Positions 26,017-34,378 of a stretch of DNA of 54,193 nt are shown here, piece after piece. The notes under the pieces were generated by a model that was not told the DNA's origin, searched no databases, and worked only from the letters and a program-made list of their open reading frames with translations. A program made the translations under genes and the position numbers. Location: the NCBI GenBank assembly GCA_025357875.1, contig JANYLK010000063.1, positions 1-54,193 of the forward strand, read 5' to 3'. This DNA comes from Granulicella sp. GTDB taxonomy: Bacteria > Acidobacteriota > Terriglobia > Terriglobales > Acidobacteriaceae. The first letter of the stretch is position 1. Each line of letters opens with the position of its first letter.

Positions 26017-27378
26017 ATGTCGAGCAACACCGCCAGCATCTCCGAACCCGGCTACACCACCACAGCCCCGGATAACTCCAATATTCGATGGTTCGTCTGT
26101 TTCCTTCTCTTTCTGGCGACGACCATCAACTACATGGATCGCTCGGTCTTCTCCTTCATTGAGCCGCTGCTCCATAACGTCCCCTTCATGGGCTGGAACA
26201 CGCTCGCCGACCGATTCCATCAGCCGATCTTCGACAACAACTACGGCAATGTCATCATCTGTTTCCAGATTGCCTATGGCGTCGGCTTTCTCATTGCCGG
26301 CCGCGTCATCGACAAGCTTGGCACCAAGATCGGTTACGCCGTTGCCATCCTCATCTGGGCTCTCTCGTCCATGTGCCACTCCTTGGTCGGGTCGGTCGTC
26401 GGCTTCTGCATTGCGCGCATCTTCCTCGGCCTCGGTGAGTCAGGAAACTTTCCCGCAGCCATCAAAGCTACGACTGAGTGGTTCCCTACAGAAGAGCGAG
26501 GAAAGGCAGTCGGCCTGTTCAACTCCGGCTCCAACGTGTCGTTTTTTCTCGCCCCACTGCTAATCGGCTTTGCAACTGCGCACTATGGATGGCGCGCGGC
26601 TTTCCTCGCCACCGGCTCGCTCGGCATGCTCTGGCTTATTGCCTGGATGTGGTTCCCATACAACCGTCTTCGGCGCGGCTCTACACAGACACAGGCCAAC
26701 CTTCAGGCCGACTTCGCCTCTCAGACCGCATATGGAGGAAACATTCCCCTCTCTGTCCTGCTGCGGCGTCCTGGCACCTATGCATTCGCTATTGGCAAGG
26801 GACTAACCGACGGCGTGTGGTGGTTTTACCTCTTCTACCTTCCTCAATTCCTCAATCGCAACTACGGTCTTGACCTAAAACACGCCTACTGGTACATCGT
26901 CACCGTCTACGTCATCTCATCGGTCGGTTCAATCTTTGGCGGATCGCTCTCCGGATGGCTCATGGCTCGAGGCTACTCTGTCAACGCGGGACGCAAGCTC
27001 GCCATGCTCTCAATGGCCATCCTTGTTCTTCCGCTCGTCTTCGTCCCACATATGGGCGCAATTTTTCCTGCCAACCCCTGGCCGGCAACGCTCCTCATTG
27101 CGCTGGCCGCTGCAGCTCACCAGGGCTGGTCCGCGAATCTATTCTCGACCCCCGGCGACATGTTCCCTTCCACGGCAGTCTCAACCATTGTCGGCATAGG
27201 GGGCGCCGCAGGCGCCGTTGGTGGAGCCTGCTTCACCTGGGTGGTCAAACGCAATCTGTCGCTGCACCAGCTTCTCGTCTTCTCCATGGCAGCTGCAGCT
27301 TATCTTGTCGCGCTCGCAATCTTTCAACTGCTGGTCCCGCGCCTTGGTGTCGCCAAATTGACGCCAGAAGCAGTTTGA
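26017..27378 (+). CDS. MFS transporter, hexuronate/sugar-acid (ACS) type
   Basis: A 453-residue, 12-helix permease of the anion:cation symporter group of the major facilitator superfamily. Typical motifs are TTINYMDRSVFSFIEP in helix 1, the loop GRVIDKLGTKIGYAV, LGLGESGNFPAAIKATTEWF in helix 4-5 and ERGKAVGLFNSGSNV. These closely resemble ExuT-like and glucarate-type carriers, so hexuronates or aldarates are the likely substrates. No Shine-Dalgarno is obvious before the ATG. The FadR-type regulator gene follows directly and is likely its regulator. No catabolic genes are adjacent. Confidence 0.88.
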   Translation: MSSNTASISEPGYTTTAPDNSNIRWFVCFLLFLATTINYMDRSVFSFIEPLLHNVPFMGWNTLADRFHQPIFDNNYGNVIICFQIAYGVGFLIAGRVIDKLGTKIGYAVAILIWALSSMCHSLVGSVVGFCIARIFLGLGESGNFPAAIKATTEWFPTEERGKAVGLFNSGSNVSFFLAPLLIGFATAHYGWRAAFLATGSLGMLWLIAWMWFPYNRLRRGSTQTQANLQADFASQTAYGGNIPLSVLLRRPGTYAFAIGKGLTDGVWWFYLFYLPQFLNRNYGLDLKHAYWYIVTVYVISSVGSIFGGSLSGWLMARGYSVNAGRKLAMLSMAILVLPLVFVPHMGAIFPANPWPATLLIALAAAAHQGWSANLFSTPGDMFPSTAVSTIVGIGGAAGAVGGACFTWVVKRNLSLHQLLVFSMAAAAYLVALAIFQLLVPRLGVAKLTPEAV

Positions 27379-27461
27379 GCGCGATCCCCGACGTAACGTG
27401 ATACGCTTCCTCACAAATCGGTTGAAGCACTTTGAGCAATCCTGAAAGACGGTACGACGGA

Positions 27462-28277
27462 ATGGCACGCCGCACAAAACAACAATCCAGCGAAGAACCA
27501 GGTGGCCATAGTCAGCTCACGCTGCAGGTCGTCGATCACGTGCGGGCTCTGATTGCCAGTGGAGCGCTGCACCCCGGCGATCGGCTTCCACCCGAGCGTG
27601 AACTCGCCCGCGAACTAAAGATCAGCCGCTCCTCCCTGCGCGCCGGCATCGGCTTCCTCTCAGCCATGGGCGTACTCAAAAGCCGCCACGGCGCTGGCAC
27701 CTTCGTCTCATCCGGCCCGCCCGCGCTCGACTCCAGCTCGCTTTCGGTTCTTGGAGCGCTGCATGGATTCCTACCCTGGCAAATGTTCGAGGCCCGCCTC
27801 GTTATCGAAGCCTCCGTCGCCTCGCTTGCCGCCGAACGCGCCACCGACGAGCACATCGCAGAACTCGCAGAAGAGGTCGCCGAGATGTACGCGGCGCTCG
27901 CCGATCCGCACGAGTACCTCATCCACGACGTCCGCTTCCACCGCACCATCGCGCGCGCCTCAGGCAATCCCATCCTCGCCGCCCTGATGGAAACTATCTC
28001 GGCCAATCTCTACGATGGCCGCCGGCTTACCGTCGAGAACACCCAGGACCTCAAGCAGTCCGCCGAAATGCATCGCGAAATCTACCGCGCTATTCGTTCC
28101 CACAACCCGCCGCAGGCCAAACTCTCCATGGAGCAGCATCTCAACCTCGCCCGCATGGCCCAGGCCGCCGAATCCAACACGCCGCAGACCCTGACCGACA
28201 CCCCCGCCGATCCAGCCGCAGGCCACACCGCGCTCGCCACACCTTCACCAGGCCGCCCCGCGACCCGCCCCTCCTAA
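27462..28277 (+). CDS. GntR/FadR-family transcriptional regulator
   Basis: A 271-residue regulator with an N-terminal winged-helix domain (about 18-85) and a helical FCD ligand-binding domain (about 100-245). The GntR signature reads SGALHPGDRLPPERELAREL then ISRSSLRAGIGFLSAMGVL and HGAGTFV. The FCD part has EARLVIEASVASLAAERAT, VRFHRTIARASGNPIL and HREIYRAIRSHNPPQAKLSM, with the Asp and three His residues that hold a metal in this family. The ATG at 27462 was preferred over an upstream TTG. It lies 83 bases after the MFS gene and probably senses the same sugar acid. Confidence 0.88.
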   Translation: MARRTKQQSSEEPGGHSQLTLQVVDHVRALIASGALHPGDRLPPERELARELKISRSSLRAGIGFLSAMGVLKSRHGAGTFVSSGPPALDSSSLSVLGALHGFLPWQMFEARLVIEASVASLAAERATDEHIAELAEEVAEMYAALADPHEYLIHDVRFHRTIARASGNPILAALMETISANLYDGRRLTVENTQDLKQSAEMHREIYRAIRSHNPPQAKLSMEQHLNLARMAQAAESNTPQTLTDTPADPAAGHTALATPSPGRPATRPS

Positions 28278-28291
28278 TACTTTTTTTACCC

Positions 28292-28360
28292 GTCATTCTG
28301 GCGCAGCCAGAATTTGCGTATTTCTTCTGGATTGTCATTCTGAGCGCAGAGAAGAATGCC
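28292..28360 (+). repeat. TCATTCTG repeat (family B), two copies upstream of metG
   Basis: Copy one, CGTCATTCTGGCGCAGCCAG followed by AATT, contains a perfect hairpin TTCTGGC-GCA-GCCAGAA. Copy two, TTGTCATTCTGAGCGCAGAG then AAGAATG, pairs CATTCT with AGAATG. Both lie between the FadR-type gene and metG. Confidence 0.75.
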
Positions 28361-28397
28361 CGCATCTCATCCTGTATTCCACATCTCACGCTTCCCC

Positions 28398-28455
28398 CTT
28401 GAAACTAGAACCTAGACCTCGAACCTTGCACCTCGTACCTAGAACCTCGCCACCC
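28398..28455 (+). repeat. Heptamer array (family C) upstream of metG
   Basis: Successive units include TAGAACC, TAGACC, TCGAACC, TTGCACC, TCGTACC, TAGAACC and TCGCCACC. This is the longest array in the window and sits about 25 bases before the metG start, in its leader region. Confidence 0.75.
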
Positions 28456-28480
28456 TGCTAAACTGGCCTTTCCTAAGCCG

Positions 28481-30802
28481 ATGCCAGATACCCCCAAAAA
28501 GTTCTACCTCACCACGCCGATCTACTACGTCAACGCCCGCCCTCACATCGGCCACGCCTACTCCACCATCGCCGCTGACGTGATCGCCCGACGCCACCGT
28601 CTACTCGGCAACGATACCTTCTTCCTCACCGGCACCGACGAGCATGGCCAGAAAGTTCAACGCAGCGCCGAGAAGGCCGGCATTCCCCCGCAGCAGTTCG
28701 CCGACGAAGTCTCTGCCACCTTCCAGAACCTCTGGAAGCGCATGGGCATCACCAACGATGACTACATCCGAACCACCGACGAACGCCACAAACGCGGCGT
28801 ACAAAAGCTCTGGCGCGATCTTGAAGCCCGCGGTGCGATATACCTAAGCTCCTACACCGGCCAGTATTGCGTCTCGGAGGAGATGTTCGTTGATGGCCCT
28901 CCCGGCACCATCGGCCCCGACGGTAAGCCCACCGAAACCGTCACCGAGGAAAACTACTTCTTCCGCCTCTCCGACTACCAGGAAAAACTGATCAAGCTGA
29001 TTGAGAGCGGCCCGAATGGTGAGCCGCCGGCGCTCCACATCCAACCCGAAACCACCCGCAACGAAGTTCTCAGCTTTCTTCGCGGCGGCATACGAGACCT
29101 CTCCATCTCGCGCACCAGCTTCACCTGGGGAATCCCCGTGCCCGCCAACGAGACACACGTCATCTACGTCTGGCTCGATGCCCTTGCCAACTACATGACC
29201 GCCGTGGGCTATGGCTCCGACGCGCCCGCCGACGTTGCAAAGTTCGAAGAATATTGGCCGGCAGACCTCCACCTCGTCGGCAAAGAGATCACGCGCTTCC
29301 ACTGCGTCTACTGGCCCGCGTTCCTGATGGGTCTGCGTCCGCCAGAAGTTCCCGAAGCTGAATGGAACGCCAAGTGGCTCCCGAAGTCTGTAGTCGCGAA
29401 CGGGTGGCTCCTCTTCGAAGAATCGAAGATGTCGAAATCCCGCGGCAACGTAGTCCGCACCGAAACCATCCTCGACGCCTTCGGTGCCCTCTGCCCACCC
29501 GTGCCCAACGCCACCCCCGCCCCTGCCACAAACGCCGTTATGGCTGCCGCCAAAAACGCCGTCATCCTGAGCGAAGGACACAGCCCGCAGCCGAAGGACC
29601 CCGAAGTCAACCGCCACGCCGACACAGCTCAACCCATTTCCGCCACTGGGTCTGCACTCGCGCCGCCCACCAAAGCCCAACAAGACCTCTTCGCCGCCGA
29701 TGTAATCCGTTACTTCCTCCTCCGCGAAATTCCCTTCGGCCAGGACGGCAGCTTCAGCTTCGACGCCCTGATCACCCGCTATAACGCCGACCTGGCCAAC
29801 GGCTACGGCAACCTAGTCAGCCGTACGTTGAAAATGATTGAACAGTACTGCTCAGCGGTCATTCCAAACCACGAAGGCCGAGAATGGGAAGAGCGCCTTT
29901 GGCTTGAAGACAAATCGAGCGCGGAAGTAGTTCGCTACTCACTCAGAACCGCCGATCTTCAAGGATCACTCTATGACACGCAGGCATTCGCTGCGCTACT
30001 CACAGAGGCCCAACTCGCGATCAAGACAGCCGATGAATTCCTAAGCAGAGAAGCACCGTGGAAGTTGTCGAAGTCCGATGCAGTGGACAAGAACGAGCGG
30101 ATAGGGAAACTTCTCTACACCGCCGCCGAATCCATCCGCATCATCACAGCCCTCCTCTACCCAGTAATGCCCTACGCCACCGCCTCCGTCTGGGCACAAC
30201 TAGGCCTCGGTTCCATCGAAGAAGCCGCACGCAATGGCGAACTAAAAGACGTGAAATGGGGCGGTCTGAAACCCGGCACAAAGCTAGGCCCCCTCGCCCC
30301 CATCTTCCCCAGAGCAGACAAAGGACTAGCCCAAATAATGACCGAAATGGAATCGCCCACTCCCGAAGCCGTCAATGAGAGATTGGTCTCGTCTGTCACC
30401 GCAGAGGTAAGCTTGCTGACCGGAGAACCAGCCGCACCGGCTGTCCCCGAATCCACCCCCATCATCACCATCGACGACTTCGTCAAAGTAGACCTCCGCG
30501 TCGCGCAGATCGTCATCGCCGAGCGCATCCCCAAGGCCGACAAACTCCTTCGCCTCGAAGTCGATCTCGGCCCCAGCTTCAGCCCATCTCGCCGTCAGAT
30601 CCTCTCCGGCATCGCGGAGTGGTACACCCCCGAAGAGCTCATCGGCAAACGCATCGCGGTCATCGCGAACCTAGCACCCCGCAAGATGCGCGGCCTCGAA
30701 TCCCACGGCATGCTGCTCGCCGCATCTGGCGAAGACCACTCCAACAAGCCCATCCTAGCCACCTTCTCCGACGAGATTGCCCTTGGCAGCCGCATCCGCT
30801 AA
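28481..30802 (+). CDS. metG: Methionyl-tRNA synthetase with C-terminal tRNA-binding domain
   Basis: A 773-residue class I synthetase that charges tRNA-Met. The HIGH motif is in NARPHIGHAYSTIAADV and KMSKS in EESKMSKSRGNVV. The knuckle region (YCVSEEMFVDG) lacks paired cysteines, so no zinc is expected. The C-terminal 110 residues form the dimerising EMAP/Trbp111-like tRNA-binding domain (ITIDDFVKVDLRVAQIV, ANLAPRKMRGLESHGMLLA). Between ETILDAFGALC and DLFAADVIRYFLLREIPFG there is an unusual Ala/Pro-rich insertion of about 60 residues, part of which is a dispersed repeat (29561-29600). The frame is intact. Confidence 0.95.
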   Translation: MPDTPKKFYLTTPIYYVNARPHIGHAYSTIAADVIARRHRLLGNDTFFLTGTDEHGQKVQRSAEKAGIPPQQFADEVSATFQNLWKRMGITNDDYIRTTDERHKRGVQKLWRDLEARGAIYLSSYTGQYCVSEEMFVDGPPGTIGPDGKPTETVTEENYFFRLSDYQEKLIKLIESGPNGEPPALHIQPETTRNEVLSFLRGGIRDLSISRTSFTWGIPVPANETHVIYVWLDALANYMTAVGYGSDAPADVAKFEEYWPADLHLVGKEITRFHCVYWPAFLMGLRPPEVPEAEWNAKWLPKSVVANGWLLFEESKMSKSRGNVVRTETILDAFGALCPPVPNATPAPATNAVMAAAKNAVILSEGHSPQPKDPEVNRHADTAQPISATGSALAPPTKAQQDLFAADVIRYFLLREIPFGQDGSFSFDALITRYNADLANGYGNLVSRTLKMIEQYCSAVIPNHEGREWEERLWLEDKSSAEVVRYSLRTADLQGSLYDTQAFAALLTEAQLAIKTADEFLSREAPWKLSKSDAVDKNERIGKLLYTAAESIRIITALLYPVMPYATASVWAQLGLGSIEEAARNGELKDVKWGGLKPGTKLGPLAPIFPRADKGLAQIMTEMESPTPEAVNERLVSSVTAEVSLLTGEPAAPAVPESTPIITIDDFVKVDLRVAQIVIAERIPKADKLLRLEVDLGPSFSPSRRQILSGIAEWYTPEELIGKRIAVIANLAPRKMRGLESHGMLLAASGEDHSNKPILATFSDEIALGSRIR
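29561..29600 (+). repeat. TCATCCTGAGCGAAG repeat (family B variant) inside metG
   Basis: GTCATCCTGAGCGAAGGACA at 29561, followed by a second GCCGAAGGACCCCGAAG block. It encodes VILSEGHSPQPKDPEV in the metG insertion, just after the KMSKS loop. Confidence 0.65.
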
Positions 30803-30850
30803 AAGCTCACGCATCCGCTGAGCGCCTTTTTCCGACTCCCCCGAGAAAAT

Positions 30851-30893
30851 CCGGGTGCCCCATCCTTCGCGCCCTTGCCAAGGGTGGGATGTA
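30851..30893 (+). repeat. CCGGGTGCCCCATCC hairpin repeat (family A) after metG
   Basis: It begins CCGGGTGCCCCATCC and folds CCCATCCTT with AAGGGTGGG. Lead and tail match the copy inside truA, while the stem differs in a compensating way. Confidence 0.7.
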
Positions 30894-30920
30894 GACCCTC
30901 AACCCTGCGACCCTGGAGTC

Positions 30921-31520
30921 CTACTTCGAATCGCCCGCCATTAACCCCTGCGGCAGATCCGTAAGCGTCGCTTTCCCATCCCGAAATTCAATCCGCCACA
31001 CCCGATCAAACTGCGTCTCCGGCCAAGGATCGTACGGAGGTATCGCCCCCAACGCCCTAGCAAATCCCGGCAGCGATCCATGGTGCCACGCCACCAGCAC
31101 AACCTTCCCCGCATACTTCCCGCTCAGCAACTCACCAGCCAGCGTCGCAAAATCCTTATCGGCGATCTCGGAGCTGATCGGCAATCGCAGCGCCTGGCTG
31201 AGCGGCGTGATCGTCTCGACTGGCCGATTCGACTTCTTACTCACATGCGTCGCAAACAAAAAGTCGGGCTTCGGCAGATCGTGTGGGGCCGCGCGGCCAA
31301 ACAGCTTCGGAATCAACTTCGCCCGCTCAAATCCTGCCGGTGAAAGATCCCCCCGCCCATCCGTTAGCTTCTCCGCATGACGAATCAGCATCACCGTCAT
31401 CGGAGTTTGCGGCACCTGCCCAAACGCCGCCAAACCGAGCATCCCGCCCAGCGGGATAAACCCCACCAGCCAAATAGCCAGAGCCAAACGCAATCGGCCA
31501 CGAATCAAAAATGTGCACAT
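30921..31520 (-). CDS. Histidine phosphatase family protein, membrane-anchored
   Basis: A 199-residue member of the phosphoglycerate-mutase-like (histidine phosphatase) superfamily. The catalytic motif is MLIRHAEKLTDGRGD (RHAEK instead of RHGE, as in the SixA-like branch), with the second His in LVAWHHGSLPGFA. An N-terminal hydrophobic helix (LRLALAIWLVGFIPLGGML) indicates export or anchoring. The start at 31520 places a basic n-region before that helix; GGGA lies about 10 bases upstream. Longer in-frame starts exist. The substrate is unknown. Confidence 0.78.
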   Translation of the reverse strand: MCTFLIRGRLRLALAIWLVGFIPLGGMLGLAAFGQVPQTPMTVMLIRHAEKLTDGRGDLSPAGFERAKLIPKLFGRAAPHDLPKPDFLFATHVSKKSNRPVETITPLSQALRLPISSEIADKDFATLAGELLSGKYAGKVVLVAWHHGSLPGFARALGAIPPYDPWPETQFDRVWRIEFRDGKATLTDLPQGLMAGDSK

Positions 31521-31723
31521 CGGTTTAGCATCCCACATGCCCCTGCAGCTCCGATGAACGCAACATAAATTTGCCAGCTGCCGACGAATCGCCTGGGTAC
31601 GAGCTGGCTCGACGCGAGAGGACCTAACCTGCTGAAACTCTGTGATATTCGTCACAAGCAGACTTTCCCAAGATGCCGTATTATAAAGAGGACTAAGTTG
31701 GTCGGATATGAGTTTGGGTCGAT

Positions 31724-31981
31724 ATGATTGACACAAAAGTTACCGCACTAAGCGAAGCAAAGGTTGGCAATACGGGCGTAGTCGAGTCTCTTGACTTGCC
31801 CGAAGAGGTTAGCAACTACCTCGCCCATCTGGGCTTCCTACCCGGCACCCAAGTTGAGGTGTTGCGCCGCGCTCCCGCAGGCGATCCCACCGTCTATCGC
31901 ATCGACGGCGTCGAAGTCGGCCTGCGCAACGAAACCGCCTGCCACATCTATCTCAAGCTCGCGCCCGGAGTAGCCGCATGA
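31724..31981 (+). CDS. feoA: Ferrous iron transport protein A
   Basis: An 85-residue SH3-like FeoA protein that assists FeoB. The fold is visible in TALSEAKVGNTGVVESLDLP, LAHLGFLPGTQVEVLRRAP and GVEVGLRNETACHIYL, the usual FeoA blocks. It overlaps feoB by 4 bases (ATGA), so translation is coupled. No certain Fur box was found upstream. Confidence 0.92.
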   Translation: MIDTKVTALSEAKVGNTGVVESLDLPEEVSNYLAHLGFLPGTQVEVLRRAPAGDPTVYRIDGVEVGLRNETACHIYLKLAPGVAA

Positions 31982-33900
31982 GCTGCCATACTCCGGTCCT
32001 GGAACCGCTCGAGCAGGTGCCTCCCGCACCGGTCGGCACCAAGTCGCGCCTCCGAACCGTAGCGCTCATTGGCCCCCCAAACTCCGGCAAGTCGACCCTT
32101 TTCAATCGCCTGACCGGTATGCGCCAGAAGGTAGCAAACTACCCCGGCGTCACCGTCGAACACCACTCCGGCCGTATGAAGAGCATCGGTCGCAACGACT
32201 TAACGCTCATCGATCTGCCCGGCATCTACTCACTCGCCACCTACTCCGAGGATGCCCGCGTCGCTGTTGAAGTCCTCACCGGCAAAATGCCCGGTGTGCC
32301 CAAGCCTGACTGCGTCCTGCTCGTGCTCGACGCCACCCACCTCAACCGCCAACTCATGCTCGCCGCGCCAGTCTTCTCCATAGGCCTGCCTACGCTCGTG
32401 TTGCTGAATATGTCCGACCAGATGGACGCACGTGGCGGCAAGCTGGACACGCTGGCGTTGGCCCGCGAACTCGGCCATCCGGTCGCCCTCATCAGCGCCT
32501 CGCAGGGCAAGGGCCTTGACGTCATTCCTGACTTCCTTCTTCATGCGGACGACAGACTGAGCACCAATCTCCGTCCCGTTCAATTGCCCGTGCTGCAAAG
32601 TCCCGCATCGTGCCGAACCTGGGCCACTCAAGTAACCGCGCGCACCAGCTATCAGTCACCCGCAGCCTCGCTGTGGACACGCCGCCTCGACGCCGTATTG
32701 CTCCACCGCTTTGCCGGCCCGCTGATTTTTCTTGCCGTAGTATTCGCGGTCTTCCAGGTGGTCTTCTCGCTCGGCCAGCCGCTCTCGGACGGTCTCGGAA
32801 ACCTGCTCACCGGAGCCGGCGCCAAAGTCGCGCTCCTGCTTCCCGACAATTGGCTGCGGCTGCTCCTGCGTGACGGTCTGTGGAACGGCGTACAGTCGGT
32901 GCTCGTCTTCCTCCCGCAGATTCTGCTGCTCTTCCTCTTCATCGGAGTGCTGGAAGACTCAGGCTATCTCGCCCGCGCCGCACTCATCGCCGACCGCGTT
33001 ATGCGCTCCATCGGACTCAACGGCAAAGCCTTTATCCCGCTGCTCTCCGCGTATGCCTGCGCCGTGCCCGCAATTATGGCCACGCGCACCATCGAGAACA
33101 AGCGCGAGCGCATCGCCACCATCCTCGTCGCGCCGTTCATGACGTGCTCGGCGCGCCTGCCCATCTACACGCTCATCATCGCAGCGTTCATCCCCAACCG
33201 TATGTTTCTTGGCGGCGTTATGGGCTTGCGCGCGCTGGTCATGCTCGGCCTCTACGCGCTCGGTTTTATCGCCGCGCTACTCACCGCTAAGCTACTCAAC
33301 TCATCTGTGATGAAGGCGACCTCCGCGCCCTTTATCCTCGAACTGCCACAGTATCGCTGGCCCACGGTGCGCTCACTGTCGCTGCGTCTCTACGACCGCG
33401 GAAAGCTCTTCCTCAAGAAGGCCGGCACCGTCATCCTCGCCGTCACCTTCCTGGTCTGGATCCTCAGCGTAGTTCCCGTCCATTTCGCATCGGGCACAGC
33501 TCAACTCGCCGACCTTACCAATAGCGTCATCGGCCACGTAGGTCGCTGGATCGAGCCGGTCATTCGCCCGCTCGGATTCAACTGGAAGATTGGCATTGGC
33601 CTGCTCAGTTCCATCGTCGCGCGCGAGGTTATCGTCGGTACCCTCGGCACGCTCTACGGAGTCGACCCCACCACGCACTCACTCGGCCTGCAAGCGGCCC
33701 TGCGCCACGACATGACCCTCGGCGGAGCCATCGCCCTGGTCGTCTTCTTCGCCTTCGCGATGCAGTGCACGTCAACGCTTGCCGTAGTTCGCCGCGAAAC
33801 CAATAGCTGGAAGTTCCCAGCCATGCAGTTCGCCTACATGACTGTGGTCGCCTACGTCGCCGCGCTCATCACCAATCAGGTTATTGTGCATCTGTTTTGA
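31978..33900 (+). CDS. feoB: Ferrous iron transport protein B (GTPase permease)
   Basis: A 640-residue FeoB, an inner membrane Fe(II) importer with an N-terminal G domain. G motifs: G1 GPPNSGKST, G3 LIDLPGIYSL, G4 NMSD. The G2 region reads QKVANYPGVTVEH. The gate regions are present: SAYACAVPAIMATRTIENKR (first) and LLSSIVAREVIVGTLGTLYG (second). It is shorter than E. coli FeoB (773), mainly through a compact linker and C-terminus. It is coupled to feoA and ends the operon. Its role is uptake of ferrous iron under anoxic or acidic conditions. Confidence 0.95.
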   Translation: MSCHTPVLEPLEQVPPAPVGTKSRLRTVALIGPPNSGKSTLFNRLTGMRQKVANYPGVTVEHHSGRMKSIGRNDLTLIDLPGIYSLATYSEDARVAVEVLTGKMPGVPKPDCVLLVLDATHLNRQLMLAAPVFSIGLPTLVLLNMSDQMDARGGKLDTLALARELGHPVALISASQGKGLDVIPDFLLHADDRLSTNLRPVQLPVLQSPASCRTWATQVTARTSYQSPAASLWTRRLDAVLLHRFAGPLIFLAVVFAVFQVVFSLGQPLSDGLGNLLTGAGAKVALLLPDNWLRLLLRDGLWNGVQSVLVFLPQILLLFLFIGVLEDSGYLARAALIADRVMRSIGLNGKAFIPLLSAYACAVPAIMATRTIENKRERIATILVAPFMTCSARLPIYTLIIAAFIPNRMFLGGVMGLRALVMLGLYALGFIAALLTAKLLNSSVMKATSAPFILELPQYRWPTVRSLSLRLYDRGKLFLKKAGTVILAVTFLVWILSVVPVHFASGTAQLADLTNSVIGHVGRWIEPVIRPLGFNWKIGIGLLSSIVAREVIVGTLGTLYGVDPTTHSLGLQAALRHDMTLGGAIALVVFFAFAMQCTSTLAVVRRETNSWKFPAMQFAYMTVVAYVAALITNQVIVHLF

Positions 33901-33940
33901 ACCATTTACATCTACCTTGCATCTGACCTGAGGATCTCCT

Positions 33941-34378
33941 ATGGGAGAAATAGAATCTACAGTCCCGACTCAATCGGCCTTACAACAAATGATCCCTGAA
34001 ATCGTAGGTACGTTCTTGAAACTTCAAAATGGTGATCCTTACCGATTCGAAGAATGGGCGTCGGACCGAACAGGTGCAACTTGTCTGTACTATTTGTTTC
34101 ACTCGCACGACCACTCCAAGATAATAAGGAAACGTGTCGTTTTGGCGGAGTTACATGCCGCGATGCAGCACTTGAGCGATTCCGGTAGGTTTGACCGAAG
34201 CGCGTATCGTCGACTCTGCCCGATATCCGCCTCCGCTGGCCCCTGCGGCTTTACTGTAATGGGCCGAATTTTTGAGACGCTACTCGGCGCACATTATTCT
34301 GGTCTGGGTAAAGGGTTTGTAGCGCAACTGAGGCCCTTTACCGCTCGCCCCACTTCAGCTTCGACCTCAGTACATTGA
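33941..34378 (+). CDS. Protein of unknown function (orphan)
   Basis: A 145-residue soluble protein starting MGEIESTVPTQSALQQM with GAGG 7 bases upstream. I recognise no family. It has fewer Ala and more Phe, Tyr and His than neighbours, and its DNA is visibly less GC-rich than feoB or nadK. This suggests recent transfer or a lineage-specific gene. It overlaps the 3' end of the convergent nadK gene by 41 bases, and its last 20 residues (in the overlap) look dispensable. There is no signal peptide or membrane segment. Confidence 0.6.
   Translation: MGEIESTVPTQSALQQMIPEIVGTFLKLQNGDPYRFEEWASDRTGATCLYYLFHSHDHSKIIRKRVVLAELHAAMQHLSDSGRFDRSAYRRLCPISASAGPCGFTVMGRIFETLLGAHYSGLGKGFVAQLRPFTARPTSASTSVH

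Noticed and set aside
28844..29683. Minus-strand open frame of 279 codons
   Set aside because: Antisense to metG with shadow composition and no recognisable domain.
30665..30680. CGAACCTAGCACC match to the heptamer array inside metG
   Set aside because: It encodes the conserved ANLAPRKM motif of the tRNA-binding domain, so the match is coincidental.
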